Below are positions 16,575 to 27,727 of a stretch of DNA of 50,716 nucleotides, in pieces. The notes below the pieces were generated by a model, which worked only from the letters and a program-made list of their open reading frames with translations, did not search any database and was not told the DNA's origin. Within the stretch, counting starts at the first letter, position 1; each line of letters begins with the position of its first letter. This stretch comes from CAZIOH01 sp964540815. GTDB lineage: Bacteria > Myxococcota_A > Polyangia > Fen-1088. The stretch covers positions 1-50,716 of the forward strand of contig CAZIOH010000044.1 in NCBI GenBank assembly GCA_964540815.1. Direction: 5' to 3'. Made by a program: the position numbers and the translations under genes.

Positions 16575-17231
16575 TCAGCGTCCGGAGCGCGCGGCGGCGC
16601 GCTCGTAGTCCGCGGCGCTGGCGCGCACCAGCTCCACGTCGTGCAGGGCGCGGTTCTGTCGTTCGGCGGAGGTGCGCGCGAGGCCCGAGTATCCCCAGCC
16701 GCCGTCGGGTCCGCGTCGAAAGGGCAGGCGGGTTCCGTCGGTCAAGATCGCCTCGCGCACCGGCTCGTCCCCGGAGTCCGGGTCCGGGCCGGCGGCGGGC
16801 GCGGCCGCCGCGGCGGGCGCGGCCGCCGCGGCGACCGTCTCGAACCTCTGGACGGGCGGGAGCGGAGAGGCGAGCTGCGCCAGCGCACCCTGCCCGAGCT
16901 CATCGGCGAAGAGGGCCCGCGCGCTGCCCAGCACGGCACCCTTCTGGAAGCGACGCAGCTCCCGCTCGCGCTCTGGGCCTTCGGGATAGTTGCTGAGGAT
17001 GATGTCGTAGGCCTCCCGGTGCGACTTCTGGATGGTCATCCAGGCCCAGCGGCTGCGCTGATCGAGCACATCGAACAGGGCAGCCGGATCCCGGTTGGCG
17101 ACCACGTTCTGCAGCCGCGCCAGCGCCTGCTCCGCCGAGCGCGCCTGTCGGCGACAGCCGGCCCCTCCATGGAGCGCCATCCCGAGGACGAGCACCAGCG
17201 CGGTGGATGCTCGGATGCTGCTGCGTTGCAC
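16575..17231 (-). CDS. putative lipoprotein of unknown function
   Basis: 218 aa from GTG 17231, chosen because GAGG lies 5 nt upstream and it begins a short signal peptide: VQRSSIRASTALVLVLGMAL then HGGAGC. The residue before the cysteine fits lipoprotein processing although the -3 position is Gly rather than Leu. The mature part begins with a helical domain (AEQALARLQNVVANRDPAALFDVLDQ), a Pro/Ala linker and a C-terminal stretch with a Trp/Gly pattern (GPDGGWGYSGLA). I do not recognise a family. It is followed by xseA on the same strand and is divergent from the unknown membrane protein at 17304. Confidence 0.72.
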   Translation of the reverse strand: MQRSSIRASTALVLVLGMALHGGAGCRRQARSAEQALARLQNVVANRDPAALFDVLDQRSRWAWMTIQKSHREAYDIILSNYPEGPERERELRRFQKGAVLGSARALFADELGQGALAQLASPLPPVQRFETVAAAAAPAAAAAPAAGPDPDSGDEPVREAILTDGTRLPFRRGPDGGWGYSGLARTSAERQNRALHDVELVRASAADYERAAARSGR

Positions 17232-17276
17232 AGCGCCCTCATAGCGAAAACCCCAAAGGGCCGCAAACCCCTTCTG

Positions 17277-17285
17277 TGCTAGTCT
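17277..17285 (+). promoter_or_regulatory. extended -10 promoter candidate
   Basis: TGC-TAGTCT lies 18 nt before ATG 17304 and has the TGn-TAnnnT form. The same form recurs before other genes in this window (24482, 28637, 30656). No good -35. Confidence 0.4.
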
Positions 17286-17303
17286 CGCCACGCTTCGACG
17301 CCC

Positions 17304-18472
17304 ATGGACGATCCGGCGAACACAGGCTCAGCGTTCCCCGCGCATCCTCCCTCCATGCCCGCGTCGTCGGCCACGGACGCGGAGGAGTTCGCGCGGATTC
17401 GCCGCCCGACGCGCCACCCGGCGCTGGCGCTCGGCGCCGGCGTGCTGGCGCTCTTCTTGATCGCCAAGATGCGCACCGACCTGGCCTTCTTCCTGTCGAC
17501 CCCGACCGCGGAGGATCTGGGCGAGGCCCGCACGCTGCTCGGATCCGAGCGCGGCCGGCAGGTCCTCGACCGCGAGAAGAACCGCCTGGTGCGGGTGCAC
17601 GGGACCCCGGACCGGGAGAGCGCGCTCCAGATCGACACCAAAGGCTCCTGGACGTTCACCCAGTTCTTCCGCCTGCTCGGAACCGACGGCCGACTGTTCG
17701 TCCACCGGCGCGAAGATCCGCTGCCGGCGTTCCGGGCCGAGCGGGACGTCTTCGAAGGACGCCTGCTGCGCTTCTCGGATCTCTCGTTCGAGGACGCCAT
17801 CCGGGCCTACTTCACCGAGCACGTCAGCGCCACCCACTTCTTCGCGCCTGCCGATCTGCGGACCCGGCTCGCCGCCGGGATCGGTGAGACCGTGGCGCTC
17901 CAGGATCTCGCGGGCGACCGGGTGATCCTCGGGCGCAACGACATCCTCGCCGTCGAGCTGCGCCAGCCCGACCTGATCGAGGTGGGGCTGTCGAACCGCC
18001 GTTTCCCGAGCGCGGAGGCGGCGCGACAGGCCTTGCTGGCCCGCGCCCTCCAGGTGGTCGGAGCTGGTCGGTCGGCGGCGGAGCGCCAGATCTTTCGACT
18101 GGAGGTGCCGGCGGGCGGACGCGATGCCCTGTTCGCCGCCGTGACGACCCTCGATCCCGAGGCGGATCTCCGCCAGGTGCGGGAGACCGTGAAGGTGCGG
18201 CTCGGCGATCTCACCGTCGAGGCCAGCACCCCGCCGGGCAGCCTGGTGGCCAAGCAGGTCGCGGGGGTGGGGACCGGGGCTCCCGACACCGAGCGCGTCC
18301 TCGCGAACATCGAGAGCGTTCGAACCCTGGCCAGCGTGCAGATTCCGGACGATGCCTACCTGGTGGTCGAGGCGGAGACGCCCCGCGAGCACCTGCCGGA
18401 GGCGGCGATGGCCATCGTGCTGGTGGTCTTCGCGAGTGTGAACCTGGCCGGTCTGATGAGGGGCCTCCGCGC

Positions 18473-18476
<4 letters not shown>
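17304..18476 (+). CDS. membrane protein of unknown function, two TM helices
   Basis: 390 aa. One transmembrane helix near residues 40-56 (ALALGAGVLALFLIA) and a second at the C-terminus (AAMAIVLVVFASVNLAGL) flank a large domain of about 300 residues that should lie on the periplasmic side. The central part is rich in short strands and helices (DLIEVGLSNRRFPSAEAARQALLARALQ; VTTLDPEADLRQVRETVKVRLGDLTVEAS) without motifs I can assign. The last codons overlap cysS as ATGA, so the two are cotranscribed and coupled. I do not recognise the family and propose no function; pairing with cysS may be positional only. Confidence 0.75.
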
Positions 18477-19957
<1,481 letters not shown>

Positions 19958-20005
19958 AAATCGGGCCCACGGCGGCGGCCACGATCACGGGACTGTGCTG
20001 GTCGC

Positions 20006-20410
20006 TCAGGTGAGGTTGGCGGCGCCGGAGGTCGAGGACGAGGGGACCCCGACCGCGCCGCCGCTGCCGCTGCCACCGCCGCTTGCGCCGTTGCTGCCGT
20101 TGCTGCCGCTGCGGCCTGGCGAATCCGGCTGCCGATTCTCGTTCACTCGCTCGCGCAGCTCCTTGCCGACCTTGAAGAAGGCCAGTCGCTTCGGACGCAC
20201 GTGCACGGTTTCTCCGGTGCGGGGGTTGCGACCTTCGTATTCCTTGTACTCACGGATCGAGAAGCTGCCGAATCCGCGAATCTCGATGCCTTCCCCGCGC
20301 CGCAGGGCTTCGACCATGCTGTCGAACACCCGCCCGATGAGGATCTCCGCGCGGCCGCGAGGAAGCTTCAATTTCTCCGCGACGACGTCGATCAGGTCGG
20401 CCTTGGTCAT
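20006..20410 (-). CDS. HU/IHF-family DNA-binding protein (IhfB-like) with Gly/Ser tail
   Basis: Histone-like DNA-bending protein, 134 aa. Residues 1-92 are the full HU/IHF fold: MTKADLIDVVAEKLKLPRG, then GIEIRGFGSFSIREYKEYEG and the DNA-minor-groove arm RNPRTGETVHVRPKRLAFF, ending in GKELRERVNE. The IEIRGFGSFS segment resembles IHF beta more than HU. The extra about 40 residues are Gly, Ser, Asn and Pro and probably disordered, so the protein is half as long again as the usual 95 aa. It might act as a homodimer, since no alpha partner is in the window. Confidence 0.92.
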   Translation of the reverse strand: MTKADLIDVVAEKLKLPRGRAEILIGRVFDSMVEALRRGEGIEIRGFGSFSIREYKEYEGRNPRTGETVHVRPKRLAFFKVGKELRERVNENRQPDSPGRSGSNGSNGASGGGSGSGGAVGVPSSSTSGAANLT

Positions 20411-20496
20411 GGGAACCGCGAAGAACTGTACCCAAACCCGCGATCAAGATCAAAGGTTACGGGGCCTTAGCAGATCTCGAGGGATCTGGAGGGCTC

Positions 20497-23400
20497 TCAA
20501 GGATCTTGCCGGCCCAGCAGCGCCGCCACCGGCTCGCGCCTCAGCCCAGGGTGTGCGGGCCACAGCGCCGCCGCGCTGCGATACCGCGCTCGGGCGCCGG
20601 CGGTGTCGCCGTAGGCGGTCCGCACGATGTCCCCGGCGGTGAGCCAGAAGGCGGCGCGCTTCCCGGCCTCGACCGCGGGATCCACGGCCAGGGCCTCGAG
20701 GAACGTTAGCGCGTCCGCCCATCGCTGATCCGCCAGCGCCAGAGCCGCCAGGATCTCCCGCGCCCCCTGCCGGGCCGGGTGGGCCGGCAATCCCTCGGTG
20801 AGGGACATGACCTCCCCGAGGCGCGCCAGGATCCGCCCGCGCCGCTCGCTCTCGATCCCCACGAGCAGCCGCGGCTCGAGGCGCATGGAGGCCCAGCTGT
20901 CGGCGACGTCCCGCAACCCGCCCCCCCCCGCCGCGGTGTCAGAGAGCATCCCGCCAACCTTCTGGATCGCCACCGTCCGCTGAGCCACGTGCAGATCGGA
21001 CAGCCCGGCACGCAGCGCGAGGTGCGCCCGGGTGGTCGCGTCGAGATCCGCGCCGTGTCGATCGCGGAGGTGCTCGGTGGCCCGCCAGGCGTTGTCCCAC
21101 TGCTGACGCTCGAAGCAGATCTCGGAGAGCCGCTCGAGGGTCGGGCGATAGGAGGTCATGCGGGAATAGGATCGCGAATAGAACGTCAGCGCCCGATCGA
21201 TGGCGCCCATCGCTTCGGCGGCCCGCCCCACGCGGTAGTAGTGATCGGCGGCCCCGTCCACCCCCACGTTCGCGGTGAGCATGGTCTCGAGCGCCTGCGC
21301 CGCCGCCTCCCAGCCGCCGAGCTCCAGCCGGGCCTCGAACATGGCCCGCAGCGCGCGCGGCTCCACCGGATCGAGGGCCAGCGCCACCTCGAGCACCTCG
21401 GCGGCCCGGGGAGCGTCGTGGAGCTTGTCGAGCAGCTCGATCCCGAGCTCGACGTGCAGGGCCAGCCTGTCCTCGGCCGACACGTCCGCGGCGCCCTGGG
21501 CCAGCTCGACCTCGCGCTCGAGGAACTGGACCGCCTGCGCGTGCTCGCCGCGGAGCTGGGCGTGACGCCGCAGGGCCGCGAGGGCCGGCGCGAAGCGGGG
21601 ATCCGCCGCGACCGCGGCGGCGAAGGCGGCGAGCGCGGCGTCCTCGGCCTCGAGGCGCTCGCTGGCTCTGCCGATCCCGAACCAGAGCTGGGCGGCCACG
21701 GTCCCGGTCGCCGAGGCGAGGCGGCCCTGGAGGCGCTGCCGGAACGCACGAAAATCCCCGCGTCTCTCGGAGAGGCGTTCGAGCGCGACCATGGCGCTCG
21801 GGTTGGCGATGTCGAGATCCATGGCTCGACCGAGATCGCGATCGGCCGCGTCGAGGCGGCCCGCCTCGATGAGCACGTTGGCGCGATCGACGAGCGCCAT
21901 GGCCTTCTGCGCCGGGCGCGGTGCAGCCAGCGCGCGGGCCGTGTGCAGGGCGAGCATGTCATCCCTCCGCCGCCAGTCCTCGTCGGCGAACGTCAGCGGC
22001 TCGGTGGCCGCGCGGCTCGGGGCGGAGGTGGGAGCATTCGCCGGGCCCGCAGCCGCGGCGGAACCAGAGGGAGCGGCAGAAGCGGGGACGGAGGCGGCGG
22101 CGCTCGAGCTGGCGCTCGACGGACCGGCGCCGGCCGCGAGCTCGGCAATTTGACGGTAGAGCGACAGGGCGCCGGCCACGTCGCGTTGCTCGACGCGACG
22201 GAACTCGGCCAGCCGCCAGAGCGAGTCGGCCCGCCGCGCTGGCTGCTGCTCCCGCGCGCAGGCCCAGGAGAGGAGCTCGGACAGCCGGGCGTGGTCCTGG
22301 GTCTCGGCCAGCATCCGCTCGGCGCCCTGGCGCGCCTCCAGGTCGTCGGGATCGTGCTTCAGGACCTCCAGCCAGGCCGAGGCGGCCTTTCTCCGCCCGC
22401 CCGGCAGCATCGCCGCGCACCGGCCGAGCTCCCGCAGCAAGACCAACCGTTCGGCCGGCGCGGTGACCTTCTCCACCGCGGCCGACAGCAGCCCGAGGGA
22501 TTCGGCCCGGCGACCCTCCGCCTCGAGTCGCCGGAGGGCTGGTGCGAGAGCCCCGCGCGCATCCGGCGATTCGGAGAGGGCCCGCAGGCGAAGCTCGAGC
22601 GCGAGCTCGGCGTCTCCGAGCTCCTCCCAGACGTCGGCCTCGGCCGCCCTCAGGTCGGCGCGCGCGCGCGCCTCCGGCGCGTGCTCGGCGTCCTCGCCGA
22701 GCGCCACCGCGAGCTGCGCGAGATCCCCCGAGCCGCGGAGGATCGCGCGCCGCAGGCGCCTCAGCTCGGCCGGCGCCTCGACCGGAACCGACGCGATGAT
22801 GAGGTTCAGGATGCCAAGCAGCGTCTCGCGGGCCGGACCCGCGCCGGGAACGTCCGTCGCCGAGTCCGTCTTGGCCTCCGTCCTGGGGCCCGCGATCGAG
22901 CCCTCGGCGGAGGACGTGGGTCGGGCAGCCGCCATCTCGGCCGCCACCCAGCGGGCGCCAACCGCCGCGCGAGAGCTGGGATGGGCCTCGGCCTCGAAGG
23001 CGCGCTGCCACAGCAGGCGCGTGGTCCAGGCTCCCCGAGCGCCGCCGAGCCCGTCCGGGCGGGTGGCGGAGGACGCGGTCTGCCCGTCGCTCCACGGCGG
23101 CTCGCCCCCCGCTGCCAGCTTCTGGAAACCAAGCGCGACCACCCCGGGGATGCCCGTGCCGGCAAGGTCGAGATCGCGGGGGATCTCTCCCTCGGAGACA
23201 AGGGCGGATCCCAGGGCGGATCCCGGCGGCGCCGCTCCTGTGGCACGGGTCAACAACCAGCGCTCGTATGCGCGCCAGGCGGCGAACGCCGAGGTGGGAG
23301 CGAGCGGCGCAGGCGGTGCCGGTGGCGGCCCCACGGCGTTTGGGTCCACGCGAGCCAGCGTCTCGTCGGCTCGGCCCGCGGCGACGACGGGCGCCACGAG

Positions 23401-24447
23401 CTCGTCGTCGATCTCCACGGCGCCAGCGTCGCCACTCCACGCCCGACCGAGCTCCAGCTCGCCCGCGCCGACCGCGCGTCGCGCGAGATCCGCGAGAAAC
23501 GCCGACACGGCCGCGGGGGCATCCACCCCAGACGGCGCCGACGCCACCCCGGCCGCATCCGGTCGCTCGAGGAGGGCGCGGCGCACGAGGAGCCCATCGC
23601 GCGCGAAACCCGCCCGGGTCATGGAGTCCGCGAGATCGAGGAGCCGCGGCTCCACGTCGGGCTGCTGGTGGGCCTCGAGTCGCGCCGCCTCGACCGCCAG
23701 CCGTCGCGCGCGAACCGACTTTCCTTCGGCCCAGGCCGCGCGTGCCGCCTCCACCAGCGACCGGGGTCGGCCAAGCTCGCCCGCCGCAGGCCCGCCCGCA
23801 GGCGCGATCGCCAGCTCGCCGCCAGCCTCGCCGATCGACCGCGCGACCTCGGCCGCGGCCGGCGACGAGACAGGCGGCCGCGCCGCCGCGTGGCTGCTCG
23901 TCGCCGCGCCTTCGTCCGCCCTGGGGCCTCCCGCGGTGGCGCCGGGCGGACCGGGCGGGGCAGATCGCTTCCCGGCCCCTCCAGCGGATCGGGGCTCGCC
24001 ACGCTCGCGACCGCGGGCCGCGCGCGGCGCAGGGGGAGTCGCCACGGAAGGCGCCCCCGCCGCCTGACGCGGAGGCGGGCCGGCGCCGAAGCGGGCGGAA
24101 ATCCCGCGTGCCGCCAGGGCAACCATGGCGCCCGAGAGCGCTCCGTGGTCTTCGGAGGCGGTCGACGCGGCCGACAGACGGGCGAGCTCGGTCGCCGCCG
24201 ACGCCGCGTCACCCGCGGCGGCCAGCCTTTCGGCCAGACGGATCCGCAGTCGCGCACGCACGGCGGGGTCCTCGGTCGCGAGGATCCGCCCCCGCAGCTC
24301 GTCGAGGAGCAGGGCCGTGACCGGGAAGGCCCCCGCCCCGACCACCGCCGACACGCGGGCGTGCGTCGGCGAACCGGCGGCCAAGTCCGAAGACGAAGCA
24401 GGGACCTGGGGCAGGGGCCGAGAGTCGGTGGTCGAGTCAGGCGGCAA
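20497..24447 (-). CDS. very large TPR-rich protein (1316 aa)
   Basis: I do not recognise a named function. After a short N-terminal helical part the first about 240 residues are Ala/Pro/Gly-rich and probably disordered. From about residue 560 onward the protein is a long helical solenoid with tetratricopeptide-like repeats, for example ALAEDAEHAPEARARADLRAAEADVWEELGD and LAEFRRVEQRDVAGALSLYRQIAELA and the AAQALETMLTANVGVDGAADHYYRVGRAAEAMG block. No signal peptide or membrane helix. Such long TPR proteins are common in myxobacteria and usually scaffold protein complexes. It lies 86 nt upstream of the IHF-like gene on the same strand; a long open frame on the opposite strand is a GC shadow and was ignored. 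Confidence 0.85.
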   Translation of the reverse strand: MPPDSTTDSRPLPQVPASSSDLAAGSPTHARVSAVVGAGAFPVTALLLDELRGRILATEDPAVRARLRIRLAERLAAAGDAASAATELARLSAASTASEDHGALSGAMVALAARGISARFGAGPPPRQAAGAPSVATPPAPRAARGRERGEPRSAGGAGKRSAPPGPPGATAGGPRADEGAATSSHAAARPPVSSPAAAEVARSIGEAGGELAIAPAGGPAAGELGRPRSLVEAARAAWAEGKSVRARRLAVEAARLEAHQQPDVEPRLLDLADSMTRAGFARDGLLVRRALLERPDAAGVASAPSGVDAPAAVSAFLADLARRAVGAGELELGRAWSGDAGAVEIDDELVAPVVAAGRADETLARVDPNAVGPPPAPPAPLAPTSAFAAWRAYERWLLTRATGAAPPGSALGSALVSEGEIPRDLDLAGTGIPGVVALGFQKLAAGGEPPWSDGQTASSATRPDGLGGARGAWTTRLLWQRAFEAEAHPSSRAAVGARWVAAEMAAARPTSSAEGSIAGPRTEAKTDSATDVPGAGPARETLLGILNLIIASVPVEAPAELRRLRRAILRGSGDLAQLAVALGEDAEHAPEARARADLRAAEADVWEELGDAELALELRLRALSESPDARGALAPALRRLEAEGRRAESLGLLSAAVEKVTAPAERLVLLRELGRCAAMLPGGRRKAASAWLEVLKHDPDDLEARQGAERMLAETQDHARLSELLSWACAREQQPARRADSLWRLAEFRRVEQRDVAGALSLYRQIAELAAGAGPSSASSSAAASVPASAAPSGSAAAAGPANAPTSAPSRAATEPLTFADEDWRRRDDMLALHTARALAAPRPAQKAMALVDRANVLIEAGRLDAADRDLGRAMDLDIANPSAMVALERLSERRGDFRAFRQRLQGRLASATGTVAAQLWFGIGRASERLEAEDAALAAFAAAVAADPRFAPALAALRRHAQLRGEHAQAVQFLEREVELAQGAADVSAEDRLALHVELGIELLDKLHDAPRAAEVLEVALALDPVEPRALRAMFEARLELGGWEAAAQALETMLTANVGVDGAADHYYRVGRAAEAMGAIDRALTFYSRSYSRMTSYRPTLERLSEICFERQQWDNAWRATEHLRDRHGADLDATTRAHLALRAGLSDLHVAQRTVAIQKVGGMLSDTAAGGGGLRDVADSWASMRLEPRLLVGIESERRGRILARLGEVMSLTEGLPAHPARQGAREILAALALADQRWADALTFLEALAVDPAVEAGKRAAFWLTAGDIVRTAYGDTAGARARYRSAAALWPAHPGLRREPVAALLGRQDP

Positions 24448-24458
24448 GCCTGGTCGAC

Positions 24459-24490
24459 TTTACAACCGATCCGCGTCGGTCTGCTAAAGT
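24459..24490 (+). promoter_or_regulatory. manC promoter candidate
   Basis: TTTACA at 24459-24464 and extended -10 TGC-TAAAGT at 24482-24490 lie 15 nt before ATG 24506 in the divergent gap between the TPR protein gene and manC. The spacing from -35 to TAAAGT is 20 nt, longer than ideal, so the -10 extension may be what matters. Confidence 0.45.
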
Positions 24491-24505
24491 GCGCGCCTTC
24501 CGGCC

Positions 24506-25690
24506 ATGAACCCCACTCGTCTGCCCCCGGGCGTCTCTCGCGCCGATACCTCGCCTTCCGGGGCCCGGGCGCCGGTGTTCGTGGCGATCCTGGCCGGCGG
24601 CGGCGGCACGCGCCTGTGGCCCGCCAGCCGCCGCCGCCGACCGAAGCAGCTGCTGCGCCTGGGGGGCGCGGAGTCCCTGCTGGCCGCGGCGGCGCGACGC
24701 GCCCAGCAACGCTTCGGCCTCGACCACATCCTGGTCGTCACCGCGGCCGACCAGGAAGCCCAGATTCGCGACGAGATCCCGGGCCTTCCGCGCGACAACG
24801 TCGTCGTCGAGCCGGAGCCCCGCAACACCGCAGCCGCGGTCGGGTTGGCAGCGGTGGTGGCCGCGCGCCGGGGAGGCCTCGGCGCCCGCCTGGCCGTGCT
24901 TCCGGCGGACGCCCACATCGGCAACGAGGTGGCGTTCGATGCCGCGGTGGGTCTGGCGCTCGACCATGCGGACCAGGCGATCGTGACGATCGGGCTGCGC
25001 CCGAGCCACCCCGAGACCGGCTTCGGCTACATCCGGATGGGCGAGGTGGTCGCGACGACCCGCAGCTCGGGCCACGGGGATTCGCCGCCGCCCTCCGACA
25101 GCCCGAGCTCCGACAGCGGCGCGGTCCGCCGGGTGGCGGGGTTCGTCGAGAAGCCGGATCGCGCGCGCGCCGAGGCCTACCTGCGCTCGGGAGACTACCT
25201 GTGGAACTCGGGGATGTTCTTTCTCACCGCGGGTCGGATGCTCGAGGAGGCGCGGCGCCACCTGCCCGACCTCGGGCGGGCCCTCGACGGGTTCCTGGCT
25301 GCCCCGGACTTCGCCGCCGCCGTCCGCGAGGGCTACGCGCAGGTGCCCGCCATCTCCATCGACCACGGGATCATGGAGCGGGCCGAGGGGCTGCGGGTGG
25401 TCCCGGCCGAGCTCGGCTGGAACGACGTCGGCAGCTGGAGCGCCCTCGCGTCCATTCGACCGACCGATGCGGCCGGAAACGTGCTCATCGGCGACGGGTT
25501 CATCTCGGAGACCCGCGGCAGCGTGGTGCTCTCGGAGCCGGGGGCGCCTTTTCTCGGCGTGGTCGGGGTGGAGAACCTGGTGGTGGTGGCCACGCCGGAT
25601 GCTGTGCTGGTCATCCCCAAGGACCGCGCCCAGGATGTGAAGACCATCGTCGAGGCCATCAAGGCCCGCGGCCTCGCTCACCTGCTCTGA
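24506..25690 (+). CDS. manC: mannose-1-phosphate guanylyltransferase
   Basis: Makes GDP-mannose from mannose-1-phosphate and GTP, for surface polysaccharide and glycan synthesis. 394 aa. The nucleotidyltransferase signature is ILAGGGGTRLWPASRRRRPKQLL, with the pyrophosphorylase lysine in the KQLL segment; GFGYIRMG, AGFVEKPDRARAEAYL and NSGMFFLTAGRM follow, and DHGIMERAEGLRVVPAELGWNDVGSW is diagnostic for GMP enzymes. The domain is about 350 aa and the phosphomannose-isomerase domain of the bifunctional type is absent. The phosphomannomutase gene follows 23 nt downstream, so the pair supplies two consecutive steps. The Ala/Arg-rich 25 N-terminal residues may be partly upstream of the true start. 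Confidence 0.95.
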   Translation: MNPTRLPPGVSRADTSPSGARAPVFVAILAGGGGTRLWPASRRRRPKQLLRLGGAESLLAAAARRAQQRFGLDHILVVTAADQEAQIRDEIPGLPRDNVVVEPEPRNTAAAVGLAAVVAARRGGLGARLAVLPADAHIGNEVAFDAAVGLALDHADQAIVTIGLRPSHPETGFGYIRMGEVVATTRSSGHGDSPPPSDSPSSDSGAVRRVAGFVEKPDRARAEAYLRSGDYLWNSGMFFLTAGRMLEEARRHLPDLGRALDGFLAAPDFAAAVREGYAQVPAISIDHGIMERAEGLRVVPAELGWNDVGSWSALASIRPTDAAGNVLIGDGFISETRGSVVLSEPGAPFLGVVGVENLVVVATPDAVLVIPKDRAQDVKTIVEAIKARGLAHLL

Positions 25691-25713
25691 CGGAACGGAG
25701 AGTTGCGCACCCG

Positions 25714-27096
25714 ATGAATCCCCGCGTCTTTCGCGAATACGACATTCGAGGCCAGGCCGAACCGGACTTTCCCGACGACTTCGTGCAGCGGCTCGGATGG
25801 GCGATCGGGACCCAGCTGCGCGCGGGCGGCGCGCGCACCCTCACGCTCGGGCGCGACTGCAGGCTGTCCTCGCCGCGCATCCACGCGACGCTGCGGGCCG
25901 CGTTGCTGGCCACGGGCGTGGACGTGATCGACGTGGGCATCGTGCACAGCCCGGGCCTCTACTTCTCGGTGTTTCACCTCGGCGCCGACGGCGGCGTGAT
26001 GATCACCGCCAGCCACAACCCCGGCGAGGACAATGGATTCAAGATCGTGGAGGGCCGGACGACCATCCACGGCGCCGCCATCCAGCGCCTGCGTGAGATC
26101 GTCGAGACGCGCGCGTTCCACCTGGCCGAGCACCCGGGGCAGCTCACCAGCCACGCGATCTTGCCCGACTACATCCGGTACGTGGTGGACAACATCCGGC
26201 TCGGCCCGCGCCGGTTCAAGGTCGTGGTCGACGGCGGAAACGGCACCGGAGGACTGGCGGCCTTGCCGATCCTGCGGCAGCTCGGCGTGGAGGTCGAGCC
26301 GCTCTACTGCGAGCCCGACGGGCGGTTCCCCAACCACCATCCCGATCCCACCGTGCCCGCCAACCTCGCGGACCTCATCGCGCGCGTGCGCGCCACCGGC
26401 GCCGAGCTCGGCATCGCCCTCGACGGTGACGCCGATCGGGTGGGGGCGGTCGACCGTCACGGGCGCATCATCTGGGGCGATCAGCTGGTCATGCTCTTCG
26501 CGCGCGAGATCCTCGGCCGCCGGCCCGGCGCGACCTTCGTCAGCGAGGTGAAGTGCAGCCAGGCGCTGTTCGACGAGATCGACCGGCTGGGCGGACGCTC
26601 GGTCATGTGGAAGGTCGGCCACTCGCTGATCAAGGCCAAGATGAAGGAAGAGAACGCGGCGCTGGCCGGCGAGATGTCGGGACACATGTTCTTCGAGGAT
26701 CGCTGGTTCGGGTTCGACGACGCGGTCTACGCCGGCACCCGCCTGGTCGAGCTCTTGTCCCACTCGGCGGAGCCCCTCGAGGCCCTCTACGATTCCCTGC
26801 CGGTGCTGCACAACACCCCCGAGATCCGGCGGGCCTGCCCGGAGGAGACCAAGTTCGAGGTGGTGCAGCAGGTGGTGCGGGAGTTTCGCGCCACCCATCC
26901 GGTGGTGGACATCGACGGGGCCCGCATCCGGTTCGAAGGTGGCTGGGGGTTGGTGCGGGCGTCGAACACCGGAGCGGTCCTGGTCCTGAGGTTCGAGGCA
27001 GACTCCAGGGCCCGCCTCGCCGAGATCCAGGCGCTGGTCGAGGATCGCCTGGAGGCCATCATGCGGACCACCGGGGCAGAGCTCGGCCGCGGCTGA
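25714..27096 (+). CDS. phosphomannomutase/phosphoglucomutase
   Basis: Alpha-D-phosphohexomutase of the AlgC/ManB type, 460 aa. Interconverts mannose-6-phosphate and mannose-1-phosphate and often also the glucose phosphates. The active-site phosphoserine is in MITASHNPGEDNGFKI; the metal loop is LDGDADRVGAVD; the sugar-binding loop is GEMSGHMFFEDRWFGFDD; and the phosphate-binding C-terminal loop is GWGLVRASNTGAVLVLRFE. ATG 25714 follows manC by 23 nt, with GGAG 13 nt upstream. With manC it completes the route from mannose-6-phosphate to GDP-mannose; a phosphomannose isomerase is not seen. Confidence 0.96.
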   Translation: MNPRVFREYDIRGQAEPDFPDDFVQRLGWAIGTQLRAGGARTLTLGRDCRLSSPRIHATLRAALLATGVDVIDVGIVHSPGLYFSVFHLGADGGVMITASHNPGEDNGFKIVEGRTTIHGAAIQRLREIVETRAFHLAEHPGQLTSHAILPDYIRYVVDNIRLGPRRFKVVVDGGNGTGGLAALPILRQLGVEVEPLYCEPDGRFPNHHPDPTVPANLADLIARVRATGAELGIALDGDADRVGAVDRHGRIIWGDQLVMLFAREILGRRPGATFVSEVKCSQALFDEIDRLGGRSVMWKVGHSLIKAKMKEENAALAGEMSGHMFFEDRWFGFDDAVYAGTRLVELLSHSAEPLEALYDSLPVLHNTPEIRRACPEETKFEVVQQVVREFRATHPVVDIDGARIRFEGGWGLVRASNTGAVLVLRFEADSRARLAEIQALVEDRLEAIMRTTGAELGRG

Positions 27097-27111
27097 CCCG
27101 TCTCCTCATCG

Positions 27112-27591
27112 TCAGTCGATGCAGAGCATCGGCGGAGGCGCGTCGAGCGGGACTGGACCGTGGCTCGAGAAGCCGCGCGGCAAGACCCGGACGCACCCGA
27201 ACACGGTGACACGGTCGGAGCAATGCCCGATGAAGTACCCCGCCGGGTGTTGCAGGGCGAGCTCGGTCCCGGGGTCCTCCGCTGCCACCACCTCCTTCTG
27301 GGGCGGCTCGCCCAAGAGACACTGACCCTCGCAGGCCGCGCCGTCGCGGCACACCCGCCCGGCATCGCGCGCCCGGCAGTTGCAGCCCTCGACCTGGGCG
27401 ATCCCCTGCTTGCCCCAAACTCCGTCGCAGGTCCGGCACGCCTCGGGAGTGGTGGCGCTCGGCGACCCGACCACGGCCGCCGGCGCGGCCGGCTTGGTCG
27501 AGTGGCTCGCGGTCCGGCAGCCCATCCCCCCGAGCCACGTCAGGCTGACCACCAGGAACACGGCGACGACCCGCACGCGCGCATCGTTCAT
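27112..27591 (-). CDS. Cys-rich putative lipoprotein
   Basis: 159 aa. The signal peptide MNDARVRVVAVFLVVSLTWLGGMGC ends in a lipobox (LGGMGC), so a lipid-anchored periplasmic or outer-membrane protein is likely. The mature part has many cysteines in a compact pattern: ACRTCDGVWGKQG, EGCNCRARDAGRVCRDGAACEGQCLL, then a last domain ending CSDRVTVFGCVRVL and MLCID. The C-C-C-DAGK/R-C-C-GxC pattern resembles small disulfide-rich secreted proteins of other deltaproteobacteria; no named family assigned. It lies downstream of the prepilin peptidase gene on the same strand, 136 nt apart, that gap containing simple GAGGAC-type repeats. Confidence 0.75.
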   Translation of the reverse strand: MNDARVRVVAVFLVVSLTWLGGMGCRTASHSTKPAAPAAVVGSPSATTPEACRTCDGVWGKQGIAQVEGCNCRARDAGRVCRDGAACEGQCLLGEPPQKEVVAAEDPGTELALQHPAGYFIGHCSDRVTVFGCVRVLPRGFSSHGPVPLDAPPPMLCID

Positions 27592-27727
27592 CCCCCAACG
27601 CTACCCCAAAAATCCCCCCACTTGCCCGTCCTCGTCCTCGTCGCCGTCCTCGTTCTCGTTCCCCGTCGCACCTGGTCCTGGCACGAGGACCAAGCCGAAG
27701 AAGACGAGGCCTGCCCAACTTTCGACC

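Noticed and set aside
20779..25713. Long open frame on the plus strand opposite the TPR protein gene
   Set aside because: High GC makes antisense frames stay open; the translation is Arg/Gly/Pro-rich with no domain pattern, while the minus frame has clear TPR repeats.
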